Shown in pieces: positions 43,664 to 51,839 of a stretch of 64,000 nt of DNA. Both the position numbers and the translations under genes were made by a program. The number at the start of each line of letters is the position of its first letter. The stretch's first letter is position 1. The notes beneath the pieces are model-generated. The model searched no databases and had not been told where the DNA came from. It saw only the letters and a list, made by a program, of their open reading frames with translations. Source of the DNA: Acidobacteriota bacterium (lineage in GTDB: Bacteria; Acidobacteriota; Terriglobia; Terriglobales; Acidobacteriaceae); contig JAFDVQ010000013.1 of the NCBI GenBank assembly GCA_018268915.1, positions 58,479 through 122,478 on the forward strand, read 5' to 3'.

Positions 43664-45163
43664 CTAAGGTCCTCCTCGAGATCCTTGCAGGGCGAAATCG
43701 ATGAACCCGCGTTGTGGATCGGTACTCACCAGCTTCACCGTCACCCGGTCACCCACGTCCAGTCCCTTCGCTCCGGGCTTGCCGCCGTTCACCAGCATGC
43801 CTTCGACATGCGGCTCCAGCGCGCGAACGAACGTGCCGTACTGATTGACACCGGTGACGATTGCCTTGAACGTCTGGCCGATCCGCGGATGCAGCACCAC
43901 TGCCGCGATGCGCTTCTGCATCACTCGCTCTACCTTGCGGGCCGCGTCTTCCATCAATGTGCAACGCTGTGCAATCGCATTCAAATCTCCCTCGGAATAA
44001 GGCTGCTGTGCCTTTGCCAGGTGCGCCTTCATGATGCGTTGCGTCACGATGTCCGGGAAGCGGCGATTCGGGGCGGTTGAATGCGTATAGTCCTGAACGG
44101 CCAGCCCAAAATGCCCGGGCGACTCCTCGTTAGGCTTTACCAGTACATACTCGCCGGGCCCCATCAGCTTCACCACTGCCAGCGACAGATCCGGAAAATG
44201 ATCGGGGTCTTTCTTTTTCTGCGCCAGAAGAAAATCGTTTAGCGCTTTCGAGTCCGGTTGCTCCGGCAGCTTGGTCCCCAGTCCGTTAGCGAGTTCAATG
44301 ATTCGATCCCATCGCTTCGGTGTTCGAACAATGCGCCGGATTGATGCCACTCCCGCCTGTTCAAAGATCCGCGCAACCACACCGTTCGCGGCGACCATGA
44401 ACTCTTCGATCAACGACGTCGCGCGATTCTTCTCCTGGGTTCCGATATCGACAATCTCGTCCGCCTTAACCACAGGATGTGTCTCAATCGTCTCAAGGTC
44501 CAGTGCCCCATGCTGAAAGCGGCTCCCGAGCATTCTCTGCGCCGCTTTGTCCTGCAGTTTCACCTGAGCCGCAAGATCTGCATTGGCCGCGACCTTTTCA
44601 GGCGCCGGCCCATGCCCCTCCAGCCATGCGCCGACGCTCGGATACGCAAGTTGCGCCTGATTGCGCACCAGCCCGCGATAGACCTTTCCGTCAGACACCG
44701 CACCCGATTCATCAACCAAGTACTCGATTACATCGGCGACTCGGTCTTCGTTTTCGTTGAGCGAAGTAATGCCTTCCGACAGCTCCGGCGGCAGCATGGG
44801 AAACACCTTGACGCCTGTATACACCGACGTCGTCTCCGACTGCGCATGCTTGTCGAGCAGGCTTCCCTTCGGAACCCGGACGTCCACATCGGCAACTCCA
44901 ATCAGCACGCGAATGCGCCCATCTTGCAACTGCTCAGCCCACTCGATCTGGTCGAGGTCCTTTGAAGTATCGTTGTCGATCGATGACCACAGCAATTTGC
45001 GAAGATCTTGCACATCGTTCGAGGGAGCCAGCGCGGCTTGAGCTTCGATCTTCGCCAGCTCCGTATCCGTTCCCGGCGGAAAGTCCGGCTGAAAACCATG
45101 CTCGATCATGTCGGCGTGTGCCGCTGCAATCAAATTGAAGTTGAGATTTTTGGTGGAATGCAT
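43664..45163 (-). CDS. RNB-domain ribonuclease (RNase II/R family)
   Basis: A 499-residue exoribonuclease-like protein with a large RNB domain (about 50-380) and a C-terminal S1-like domain (about 425-495, KAIVTGVNQYGTFVRAL). The active-site segment SIDNDTSKDLDQIEWAE has Asp63, Asp69 and Asp71, but the fourth conserved acidic residue (Asp210 of RNase II) is Gln72. N-terminal cold-shock domains are missing, so it is shorter than RNase R. It may be active with altered metal binding. The DNDTSKDLDQ pattern is shared by a distinct RNB subfamily. It is upstream of, and parallel to, the cytochrome cluster's tail. Confidence 0.85.
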   Translation of the reverse strand: MHSTKNLNFNLIAAAHADMIEHGFQPDFPPGTDTELAKIEAQAALAPSNDVQDLRKLLWSSIDNDTSKDLDQIEWAEQLQDGRIRVLIGVADVDVRVPKGSLLDKHAQSETTSVYTGVKVFPMLPPELSEGITSLNENEDRVADVIEYLVDESGAVSDGKVYRGLVRNQAQLAYPSVGAWLEGHGPAPEKVAANADLAAQVKLQDKAAQRMLGSRFQHGALDLETIETHPVVKADEIVDIGTQEKNRATSLIEEFMVAANGVVARIFEQAGVASIRRIVRTPKRWDRIIELANGLGTKLPEQPDSKALNDFLLAQKKKDPDHFPDLSLAVVKLMGPGEYVLVKPNEESPGHFGLAVQDYTHSTAPNRRFPDIVTQRIMKAHLAKAQQPYSEGDLNAIAQRCTLMEDAARKVERVMQKRIAAVVLHPRIGQTFKAIVTGVNQYGTFVRALEPHVEGMLVNGGKPGAKGLDVGDRVTVKLVSTDPQRGFIDFALQGSRGGP

Positions 45164-45232
45164 CCGACCGGACCCCTCCTGACACGAAAAGCCAGCCTAC
45201 CACGGTCGCTTGCAGATCAGGCAAACACACCA

Positions 45233-45257
45233 AGGGGCGGCACGTTGCCGCCCCTTC
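45233..45257 (-). terminator. hairpin after the cytochrome cluster
   Basis: AAGGGGCGGCA (45233-45243) and TGCCGCCCCTT (45247-45257) form a perfect 11-bp stem with a 3-nt loop. It lies 19 bp beyond the stop of the hexahaem gene on the minus strand, followed by the weakly T-rich GGTGTGTTTG. Confidence 0.65.
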
Positions 45258-45275
45258 CCCAACGGTGCACAACGC

Positions 45276-46703
45276 CTATTGAATTCCCAGATCCGCCAGC
45301 ACCTTCGGCTTCGCTTCATCCACGGCCAGCAAGTTGTGGCAGACTGCGCAGTCCTGCGTCAGCGACTTGCCGTTCTGCGCCACGTGGTCTCCATCATGGC
45401 AGCGGAAGCAGCCTGGATAGCTCATGTGTCCGATGTGGTTCGGATGCGTGCCCCAGGTCACCTTCATATCCGGAAACGCATTCGTCGTAAATACATTGAC
45501 CAGCCCCGCCCCAGCCGCCTTCACCAAATCAGGATGTTGGGCCAGAACCTCGGGATGCTCATTGCGATAGAACTGTGTCAGGCCTTCAGGAATTCGCTGC
45601 CGAGCTTCGTCTTCGGTCTTGTAGTCCGCCTTGAGGAGCGCGAGTCCCTGCTTATGCACCCACGGCAGCTGCGGGCTGATCGCGCCTTCGGCCATTGCCC
45701 TGTTCAGCGCATCTTCAGCTGTCTGCATCGTGTGTGCTGCCCGATTGTGGCAATCGATGCAGTCCATCACTCGCCGCTCGCCTTGCGGCGCAGTACCCTT
45801 CAAGCTTGACAATCCAAACGCCGTCTTTGATCCATCTGCATACGTCCGCTCTACCCATGGAATCGCCGTCCGCGTCGGGTCGGTCGCAACGTATTCAATG
45901 TGTCCAAGATGAACGCCATGAATTCCAGTCAGATGCGACAACGAATCGATGCCGCCCAGGTGCAGAAGCACCACGCTCTGCGATTCGGTGTTCTTCTCGT
46001 CGTCTGCAAACGTCGACTTCACCAGCAGCTTCTCGCCTACGAACTTCGCCGGCGTGTGGCAGCCCTCGCAGATCTCGCGCGCCGGCCGCAGATTCATCAC
46101 CGGCGAAGGAATCGGCTTCGGATACCGGTTGAAACTCACCTCAATCAGCTGCTTCGTGCCGTTCACCTTTGCCTTGAAGTAGGATTCCGCACCGGAACCG
46201 ATGTGGCACGCAACGCAATCTACATGCGAGTGCGCTGAAACCTTGTACGCCGAATACTCCGGATGCATCACGTGACAAGACGAACCGCAGAACTGGGGCG
46301 AATCCATATACGCAGCGCCGCGGTAGCTCGCCATCGAAACCACCAGCAGGTTCACGATCGTAGCAACCAGCACAATATCCAGCCCGTGGCGGAACATGCG
46401 ATCGTTCAAGTCGATCTTCGGAAACTCGGCCGGAACCTGACCCGCCTGCTGCAGCTTTCTGCGTCGGATGAATACACCTACCGGTATCAGAAGCAGGCCC
46501 AGCACAAAAACGGCTGGCAGAATCAGGAAGAAGATTATCCCAAGATAGGGATTGTCGTTTGGCCGGCCAAACAGTTCCATCAGCCAATAACCGATCATGG
46601 TTACACCGGCAGCGCTCGTAATCGCTCCGCCAGCAAGGCTGATTGGATTGTTGCCGAAGAACAGTGCCGGCCGCACCCAGTTCTCACGGAATCGTTGCGC
46701 CAT
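45276..46703 (-). CDS. inner-membrane hexahaem cytochrome c, NapC/ImcH-like
   Basis: A 475-residue membrane cytochrome, with three membrane helices (about 20-45, 53-80, 108-127) and then a periplasmic multihaem domain. Haem motifs: FCGSSCH (139-144, with three residues between the cysteines, CxxxCH), CVACH, CEGCH, CIDCH, CFRCH and CAVCH, six in all. The FCG-x2-CH-x2-HPE segment, CHIGSGAESYFKAK and the helix topology resemble NapC/NirT quinol oxidisers such as Geobacter ImcH. It probably takes electrons from menaquinol and passes them to periplasmic carriers. GAGGGGGG lies 6 nt before the ATG at 46703. It is last in the minus-strand cytochrome set. Confidence 0.85.
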   Translation of the reverse strand: MAQRFRENWVRPALFFGNNPISLAGGAITSAAGVTMIGYWLMELFGRPNDNPYLGIIFFLILPAVFVLGLLLIPVGVFIRRRKLQQAGQVPAEFPKIDLNDRMFRHGLDIVLVATIVNLLVVSMASYRGAAYMDSPQFCGSSCHVMHPEYSAYKVSAHSHVDCVACHIGSGAESYFKAKVNGTKQLIEVSFNRYPKPIPSPVMNLRPAREICEGCHTPAKFVGEKLLVKSTFADDEKNTESQSVVLLHLGGIDSLSHLTGIHGVHLGHIEYVATDPTRTAIPWVERTYADGSKTAFGLSSLKGTAPQGERRVMDCIDCHNRAAHTMQTAEDALNRAMAEGAISPQLPWVHKQGLALLKADYKTEDEARQRIPEGLTQFYRNEHPEVLAQHPDLVKAAGAGLVNVFTTNAFPDMKVTWGTHPNHIGHMSYPGCFRCHDGDHVAQNGKSLTQDCAVCHNLLAVDEAKPKVLADLGIQ

Positions 46704-46727
46704 TGTCGCCCCCCTCAGACAAAGAAA

Positions 46728-46795
46728 ACCCGCTTCACGTACCCGGCTAACTACCCGGGACCCGTTCTGTTCGAACAACGAGGCATGAAGCGGGT
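46728..46795 (-). terminator. structured RNA element/terminator between cytochrome genes
   Basis: On the minus strand, ACCCGCTTCA and TGAAGCGGGT close a 10-bp outer stem (46786-46795 with 46728-46737), followed by TTTTCTTTG. Inside, CGTT-N10-AACG (with the palindrome TGTTCGAACA) and CCCGG-N8-CCGGG form two more stems, giving a three-way-junction shape. It lies in the 106-bp gap before the hexahaem gene and could attenuate its transcription. Confidence 0.6.
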
Positions 46796-46809
46796 CAGTT
46801 TATTTGCGA

Positions 46810-47118
46810 CTACTTCAAAGTGCGGAAGTAAGTGACGACGTCCTTGATCTGATCGTCTGTCAGCTTGCCGGCAAACGCCTTCATCTTGCCCTTGCCGTTC
46901 TTCACCGAGTCGATCTGCTCTTTCTCGGTCGTCTTGTACTCAGCTGCCGGCTTCACGCCCATCATCTTGGCGATGCCCGCACTCGGTGTGCCTGTGCTGC
47001 CGTGGCAGCTCTGGCAATTTGCCTTGTAGATCGCTTCACTTGTTTCCGCGAAGCCCATGGAACCGGCCAGACACACTGTCGCAGCCAGTACCGCCATCGA
47101 TCGCATCGTCTTCGTCAT
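46810..47118 (-). CDS. small periplasmic monohaem cytochrome c
   Basis: A 102-residue exported cytochrome. A signal peptide (about 1-24, ending GFAET) precedes the haem motif CQSCH (Cys35, Cys38, His39). The C-terminal TDDQIKDVVTYFRTLK helix is typical of class I cytochromes. The axial Met could be Met in GKMKAF. AAGGAGT precedes the ATG at 47118. Together with its paralogue at 47362-47685 it could carry electrons across the periplasm between the hexahaem protein and the decahaem cytochrome. Confidence 0.9.
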   Translation of the reverse strand: MTKTMRSMAVLAATVCLAGSMGFAETSEAIYKANCQSCHGSTGTPSAGIAKMMGVKPAAEYKTTEKEQIDSVKNGKGKMKAFAGKLTDDQIKDVVTYFRTLK

Positions 47119-47270
47119 TGCGAGACTCCTTGAATGCATTTATGGCCAGACCGTTGGGGGCCACGCCCAAACAACATCTACCAACCAAACTGAGAACTTA
47201 CCTCTAGAAACACCAGCAGCATCCGAAAGTAGCTCTTCTGTGACAATGTGTCGCTACTCGTCTGACTAAC

Positions 47271-47305
47271 CCCGGCGCATACTCGTGGATTGAGTATGCG
47301 CCGGG
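47271..47305. terminator. perfect hairpin between the two monohaem genes
   Basis: CCCGGCGCATACTC (47271-47284) pairs with GAGTATGCGCCGGG (47292-47305) across 7 nt, a 14-bp perfect stem. No T-run follows on either strand, so it may act as an mRNA processing or stability element rather than as a terminator. Confidence 0.5.
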
Positions 47306-47361
47306 CCTGACTGCCTTCACTTCCAACTACCTTCACTGCACCATTGCACTGCTTTACTGCA

Positions 47362-47685
47362 TTACTTCAGAAACGTCCTGAAATACACAACAACATCCTT
47401 GATTTGCGCGTCGGTCAACTTGTCCTTGTACGGCTGCATCTTTCCCATGCCGCTCTTGACCGCTTCCACCATCTCCGTCTCATTCATTTTTTTCACGTCC
47501 GGATCGGAGATCGGCTTCACCTTCATCGACTTTCCTGCCGGTGAATCCGCCATGCCTTTCTCGCCATGACACATCTGGCACTTCGACTTGTACAATGCTT
47601 CGCTCGATGATTGTGCGAAGCTCATGGAGCCTGCCAGCATCACTGCAACTAATGCCGCTCCTGCATAACGAACCATGTGATTCAT
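47362..47685 (-). CDS. small periplasmic monohaem cytochrome c
   Basis: A 107-residue exported cytochrome paralogous to the one at 46810-47118. The signal peptide covers about 1-24 (SMSFAQ). The haem motif is CQMCH (Cys36, Cys39, His40). A Lys-rich surface (GKSMKVKPISDP, KDKLTDAQIKDVVVYF) would suit docking to acidic partners. GGAGAG precedes the ATG. It lies 162 bp after the MtrB-type gene, and a 14-bp perfect hairpin (47271-47305) separates it from its paralogue. This spacing would allow different expression levels for the carriers. Confidence 0.9.
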   Translation of the reverse strand: MNHMVRYAGAALVAVMLAGSMSFAQSSSEALYKSKCQMCHGEKGMADSPAGKSMKVKPISDPDVKKMNETEMVEAVKSGMGKMQPYKDKLTDAQIKDVVVYFRTFLK

Positions 47686-47847
47686 CTCTTGCTCTCCCAG
47701 AGTTCTCCCCGGCTACGGGGGAAGATCGCTGCGAGGGGACATTGTCTTTAACACCCGCGCTTTGTCCCAACAGCTGCGCGGTTCCTTCGTGCACTTCAAT
47801 GGAGAAGGCCGGCGTTGCTCTACCGGGCTCCAGCCCTCTCGGATTAC

Positions 47848-50250
47848 TCAGAATGCATACTTCACACCCAGAGTCACAACATCACCATGGAAATTCCGGG
47901 CAGCCGGCCCAGGACCGCCTGCCTCCTGATATCCGTGGTGAACCCAGTTACCGTGCCACGCCCATTGCGGCGCTACGTTCACAATCAGATCGCTGAAGGG
48001 CGAGACAACTTTGGAATTCAATGCCCCGGCAACCATCAGCGGATTCAAGAACTCGCCGCTGCCGCTGTTGCTGGTCACCCTGGCTCCGCCGTTGAACTGA
48101 AAATACTTTGACGGCGAATAGGTGAGAGCTCCCGAAACAAACGTTGCCGGTGCGTTATAAGTCCCATTCCCGAGATAGAGTTGCTGAGCAACGGGCTGTG
48201 CCGGCAACGTGCCACCCGGATTGTCTGCCGTCTGCAGGCAGGTGCCCGTCGAGCTTCGCGCACCCGCCGGCACCGGATATTTTGCTGTTCCCACGAAGAT
48301 GTAGCAAAGATCTGTCTCCGAGAAGATATCGTCATGCGAGTAGTTGAAGTCGAAACTCAACTGCTCGTTTGCAATCACCTGCGTGGCGAAGCTGAAATCT
48401 CGATTGTGCTCTTTGTGGTTAACCAGCGGATCGTCGTTCTTACCTTCGAAGTCATTCGCCGTCACAGCAAAGTTCACCCACTTCGCCGGAGTGACCACAG
48501 CCCGCGCCCGCACGTGATAAGCCTTGCTCGGAGCCTGGCGAGTGTAGGTGTTAGTGGGCGTCTCCGAATTCGCCGACTTCCACCTCAGTGTCTCAGCGTT
48601 CACATTCAACCGAAGAGCGCGAGAGGGAATGATCGAGGTCCCAATCACCGCCCCATTCTGGTGCCACTGGCGGCTTTCATCGGCATCCGTGATCTGTCGA
48701 TTGTCGAAGCGCCATCCGCCCGAGATCTTCACCTCCGGCGAGATCGTCACGATTCCCAGCACCGTATTGCGCTCGATCTTCTGGTTGATCGAGTCCCCGC
48801 CCGGCTCGATCGCCTTTGTGTAGGTCAGGTTTGTGATCGGCGTGTTCACATTGAAACCGGTTGGAACCGGCAATGGGCCATTCGGAGTCGTGGCAGTGTT
48901 AGCCCACGTCTCCGCAACGAGAATGTCGCTTCCCACCGTCCGGAAGTAGCGGTAATCGAAAGAATCGGATACCGACAACCAGCTCGTCAGCTCCGCCTCA
49001 ACACCAAAGTCTCCATTGAGACTGTTCCGCTTGTTGTGCGCAAGACGGCCATCCGCGAAACCGCCTGTATCGATCTCCCGTCGCAATGCGGTGCGTGCGA
49101 GCAGGCCATCAAACGCCTCGTTGAAGTGATTCACGTTTGACACGCCGCCGCTGTACGCCACGCGTCCGTTGAACGTCACTTTGTCCCAATAGTGCGAACT
49201 GAAGCGCAGTTGCTCTGTCGGGAAGATCGTCCGTGTCGGGGCAACCTGGCTTTGCATCAAGGTCTGGCTGCAAAACGGGTTCGCGATGCCGTTGACGACC
49301 TCCAGGTTCTTGGAGTTGGCCGGGCAAGTTGCTGTTGCCAGCGTATTGACACCCAGCGAGGTGGGAGTGCCGTTTGCCAGCGTGAACGTCGTGGGAGCGA
49401 GCTCGTACGACGAGTCCCCTTTGTACAGCGCGAACAACTCGTCGTAGCTCAGCGTGGTCCGCTTCGCCAGCTTGTAGTCCACGCCGCCGGTGTAGGTATC
49501 AAGCGCGTTACGGAACCACTGGAAGACTACGACATCTCCGCCGCCATGAATCGTCGAGTAAGTCGGCCCCTCGTGCGTGTTGTGGTTGTATCCCACACGG
49601 AAGCTAATCCGCGACAAGGGTAAAACCGTAAACAGCGCATCCGTGTTCCGCCGCACCGTGTTGAAGATGTGCAGCGAACTCGGCTCCGCCACCAGCGCTG
49701 GAGTTGCCGCAGAGGCTGTCGAGAGCAGCGAATTATCCAGCAGGTTGTAATCGAAATAGTTCCGATCACGCCGGAAGTTTCCTGCGAAGTCGTAAAGCCG
49801 TCCCTTTGACACATTCAGGTACGACACATTGTTCGGTTCGCCGCCGTATCCAAAACTTGCCGTCGAGAGCCGGTCGAAAAACGGCGTCTCATGCGGATTG
49901 GTTGTGCGCAGCTCGAGCGACTGATTCAGCACGCGCATTCCCGTGCCTTCATTGATCATCGTCGCCCACATCGCGCTGCTGCCGTCTCGCTGCGTCAGCA
50001 CGCCACCCAACTCAACGCTCGAATGCATCGTGTAGTTGCCGGCCATCTTCTCTTTCACTTCGATTGCCGGCTTCTTTGTGACTTCAGGTTTCGCACTAGT
50101 CGGCTGAACTGCCTGGGTCTGCTGTCCCCAGCCGCTGATTGCTCCACCAATCATCAGAATTGCCGCCGCGGTCAGGGCGCTGAACCGGAAATGACAACTT
50201 CCGGCCGACGACCCAACCAGACTGTTCGCACTTTCAATCTGTTTCGTCAT
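47848..50250 (-). CDS. MtrB/PioB-type outer-membrane beta-barrel
   Basis: An 800-residue outer-membrane protein. After a signal peptide (about 20-45) and a short Pro/Lys-rich linker, the rest is a long series of amphipathic strands. Early segments (SVELGGVLTQRDGS, GRLYDFAGNFRRDRNYFDYN) and the C-terminal TLGVKYAF, with its aromatic final residue, fit the decahaem-associated MtrB/PioB barrel. Such barrels wrap an MtrA-type cytochrome and let electrons cross the membrane. The N-terminal CxxC seen in Shewanella MtrB is absent. It starts 10 bp after the decahaem gene. Confidence 0.85.
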   Translation of the reverse strand: MTKQIESANSLVGSSAGSCHFRFSALTAAAILMIGGAISGWGQQTQAVQPTSAKPEVTKKPAIEVKEKMAGNYTMHSSVELGGVLTQRDGSSAMWATMINEGTGMRVLNQSLELRTTNPHETPFFDRLSTASFGYGGEPNNVSYLNVSKGRLYDFAGNFRRDRNYFDYNLLDNSLLSTASAATPALVAEPSSLHIFNTVRRNTDALFTVLPLSRISFRVGYNHNTHEGPTYSTIHGGGDVVVFQWFRNALDTYTGGVDYKLAKRTTLSYDELFALYKGDSSYELAPTTFTLANGTPTSLGVNTLATATCPANSKNLEVVNGIANPFCSQTLMQSQVAPTRTIFPTEQLRFSSHYWDKVTFNGRVAYSGGVSNVNHFNEAFDGLLARTALRREIDTGGFADGRLAHNKRNSLNGDFGVEAELTSWLSVSDSFDYRYFRTVGSDILVAETWANTATTPNGPLPVPTGFNVNTPITNLTYTKAIEPGGDSINQKIERNTVLGIVTISPEVKISGGWRFDNRQITDADESRQWHQNGAVIGTSIIPSRALRLNVNAETLRWKSANSETPTNTYTRQAPSKAYHVRARAVVTPAKWVNFAVTANDFEGKNDDPLVNHKEHNRDFSFATQVIANEQLSFDFNYSHDDIFSETDLCYIFVGTAKYPVPAGARSSTGTCLQTADNPGGTLPAQPVAQQLYLGNGTYNAPATFVSGALTYSPSKYFQFNGGARVTSNSGSGEFLNPLMVAGALNSKVVSPFSDLIVNVAPQWAWHGNWVHHGYQEAGGPGPAARNFHGDVVTLGVKYAF

Positions 50251-50260
50251 CGCTCGCCCC

Positions 50261-51244
50261 TTACTCCGTTGAGTTGAAGAAGATCGGACTGGTGTTCGAT
50301 CCGTGGATACTGGTGTGGCAGGTTGTGCACGCCTGATACTGCGTCGCCTGGTTGTGAGCCGGACCGCTCGGCTGGGCCGCTGTAAAGTTCGGCGAGGGCG
50401 AGTGGCACTGCAGGCAAAGCGTATTCACGCTCGCGCGATTGATCAGCCGCGGATTCGGTCCTCCATGCGGGAAATGGCATGCGGTGCAGCCTTCCGTCTT
50501 CACCACAAAGTGCTCGTAGACAAACGGGCCTGCCGTCTCGCTATGGCATTTCGTGCAAACCGCATCCATCTGCGCTGAAGCTCTCAGATTCTTGCGGTTG
50601 AACGTCCCGTGCGCGTCGTGGCAGTCCGTGCACTTGATCAGCCCCTCTTCCACCTTGTGATGGAAGGGCATGTTGAACTGCGACTTCGTATCGGAGTGGC
50701 ACTGGAAGCACAGCTTGGTTTGCTCGGCCTTCAACAGCTGTTCGCTTGTCTGGCTGTGGTGAACGCTGTGGCAGCTGATGCAGCTCACATTGTTTTCGCC
50801 GTGCGCGGTGCGTTCGAAGTTGGCATGCTGCCCCTGATGGCAACTCAGGCAGCGTGCGTCAATCTCTTTAGCCGATGCCTTGGCGGGATTGAAGATCTTG
50901 GCAACATCGCCTCCGCCGTCCACGTGCGCCTTGCCCGGTCCATGGCAGCCTTCGCATGTGACGCCGGTCTTTCCGTGCATTTCGGCCAGCTTGGTGTGAG
51001 GATTCGAAGCGAAACCCTTCGCTACCTCTTCATGACAGGTTGCGCATGTCTCCTGGCCGACATAGTCGCCGGAAGCCGCAGACTGACTCTTCGCAGCTGG
51101 ATTCGATCCTTTCGGCGAGGATGCGATAGCCGCTCGCGTGTAAATCGACACCGAGAACAACAGCAAAAGGACGAACAGTCCCAGCCTTAGTCCCGGAGTT
51201 CCCTGATCTTGCTTGCGTACAGATAGCCGTTCTTTATGCATCAA
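50261..51244 (-). CDS. decahaem c-type cytochrome, MtrA/DmsE type
   Basis: A 327-residue periplasmic cytochrome with a signal segment (about 19-42) and ten CxxCH sites in order: CATCH, CEGCH, CLSCH, CISCH, CFQCH, CTDCH, CTKCH, CTACH, CLQCH, CTTCH. Ten haems in about 280 residues, and the next gene being an MtrB-type barrel, identify an MtrA/DmsE/PioA homologue that carries electrons through the outer membrane. AAGGGTGA precedes the start; ATG at 51244 or 51241 both work. No MtrC/OmcA-like extracellular cytochrome adjoins it, as in the PioAB arrangement. It is probably controlled from the 595-bp region shared with the Crp/Fnr gene. Confidence 0.93.
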   Translation of the reverse strand: MMHKERLSVRKQDQGTPGLRLGLFVLLLLFSVSIYTRAAIASSPKGSNPAAKSQSAASGDYVGQETCATCHEEVAKGFASNPHTKLAEMHGKTGVTCEGCHGPGKAHVDGGGDVAKIFNPAKASAKEIDARCLSCHQGQHANFERTAHGENNVSCISCHSVHHSQTSEQLLKAEQTKLCFQCHSDTKSQFNMPFHHKVEEGLIKCTDCHDAHGTFNRKNLRASAQMDAVCTKCHSETAGPFVYEHFVVKTEGCTACHFPHGGPNPRLINRASVNTLCLQCHSPSPNFTAAQPSGPAHNQATQYQACTTCHTSIHGSNTSPIFFNSTE

Positions 51245-51422
51245 AGGTCACCCTTGGGAGGCTCCCGGTCAGCCTTCGTATCAGCTCGGCGAATCTTCGG
51301 CTTGATGCGTCTCCTTTAGAAGACCTTCCTGAAGTCGAACAATTTTCCTTACCGGTACTGGCTCGGCCTGTGTGGAGCATCACCTTATGGGCGAATCGTA
51401 ACTTGGCAGGAACTCACCTTAC

Positions 51423-51438
51423 GGTGACCTCCATCACA
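51423..51438. promoter_or_regulatory. CRP-type operator, distal copy
   Basis: GGTGA-CCTCCA-TCACA has the half-sites and 6-bp spacer of CRP-family sites (consensus TGTGA-N6-TCACA, one mismatch). It lies about 180 bp upstream of the decahaem start. It shares 16 of 19 positions with the copy at 51780. Confidence 0.65.
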
Positions 51439-51779
51439 TCCGGAATTTGCCTATCCCGAAGTGAAACAAGCCGCGCACACTGGTTCCATATTCAACGCAT
51501 GACTGAGAACGGACTTCAGATCGAGGCCCCGATTAATCCGCAGCCTTTTCAGCGAGATAGAAGGTTTCCCTTGCCCGCACGAACGCGAATGTAGTGCGAC
51601 TTTCTGTCCGCTCCGCACCGGGGCGCTTTTCGCCTCGGCGAATTGAACTTGCATGCCCTTCGTCACACGCAAAGCAGCCTTTAGGTTTTTCACCAAGCCT
51701 CCTGCGCCCCGCCGAAACTTTCTTGAGAGGAATATCTAGGTATTCCTCACGCCGACATGGCTTTAACTCCCGATGCGAG

Positions 51780-51795
51780 CGTGAGCCCCATCACA
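51780..51795. promoter_or_regulatory. CRP-type operator, proximal to the Crp/Fnr gene
   Basis: CGTGA-GCCCCA-TCACA has the same half-sites and spacer as the copy at 51423. It lies 44 bp before the ATG of the Crp/Fnr gene, a position that would suit autoregulation. Confidence 0.65.
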
Positions 51796-51839
51796 TCCAC
51801 AAAAACGCGGCACACGCACACTGTAGGGAAGGCAAGAAA

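Larger units (their letters stand above)
51245..51839. other. divergent regulatory region of the electron-conduit cluster
   Basis: These 595 bp hold no convincing gene. They contain two CRP-type palindromes (51423-51438 and 51780-51795), two copies of TCACCTTAYGG (51380-51390 and 51414-51424), and an inverted TCACC-TTAC-GGTGA (51414-51427). The spacing fits a shared control region for the decahaem operon and the regulator gene. Confidence 0.7.

Noticed and set aside
46728..46795. Possible GEMM (cyclic dinucleotide) riboswitch before the hexahaem gene
   Set aside because: A TAGTTAGCCGGGTACG segment recalls part of that class, but the conserved GGCAAA and ACGCAAAGCC core is missing, so I call only a structured terminator.
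47686..47847. Possible riboswitch before the monohaem cytochrome gene at 47685
   Set aside because: GGGACAAAGCG and a GTAGCCGGGG stretch on the minus strand look suggestive, but the pairing and core residues do not fit a known class.
51594..51839. N-terminal extension of the Crp/Fnr protein by 82 residues
   Set aside because: The extension has no family similarity, spans a palindromic operator, and the ATG at 51840 has a strong ribosome site.
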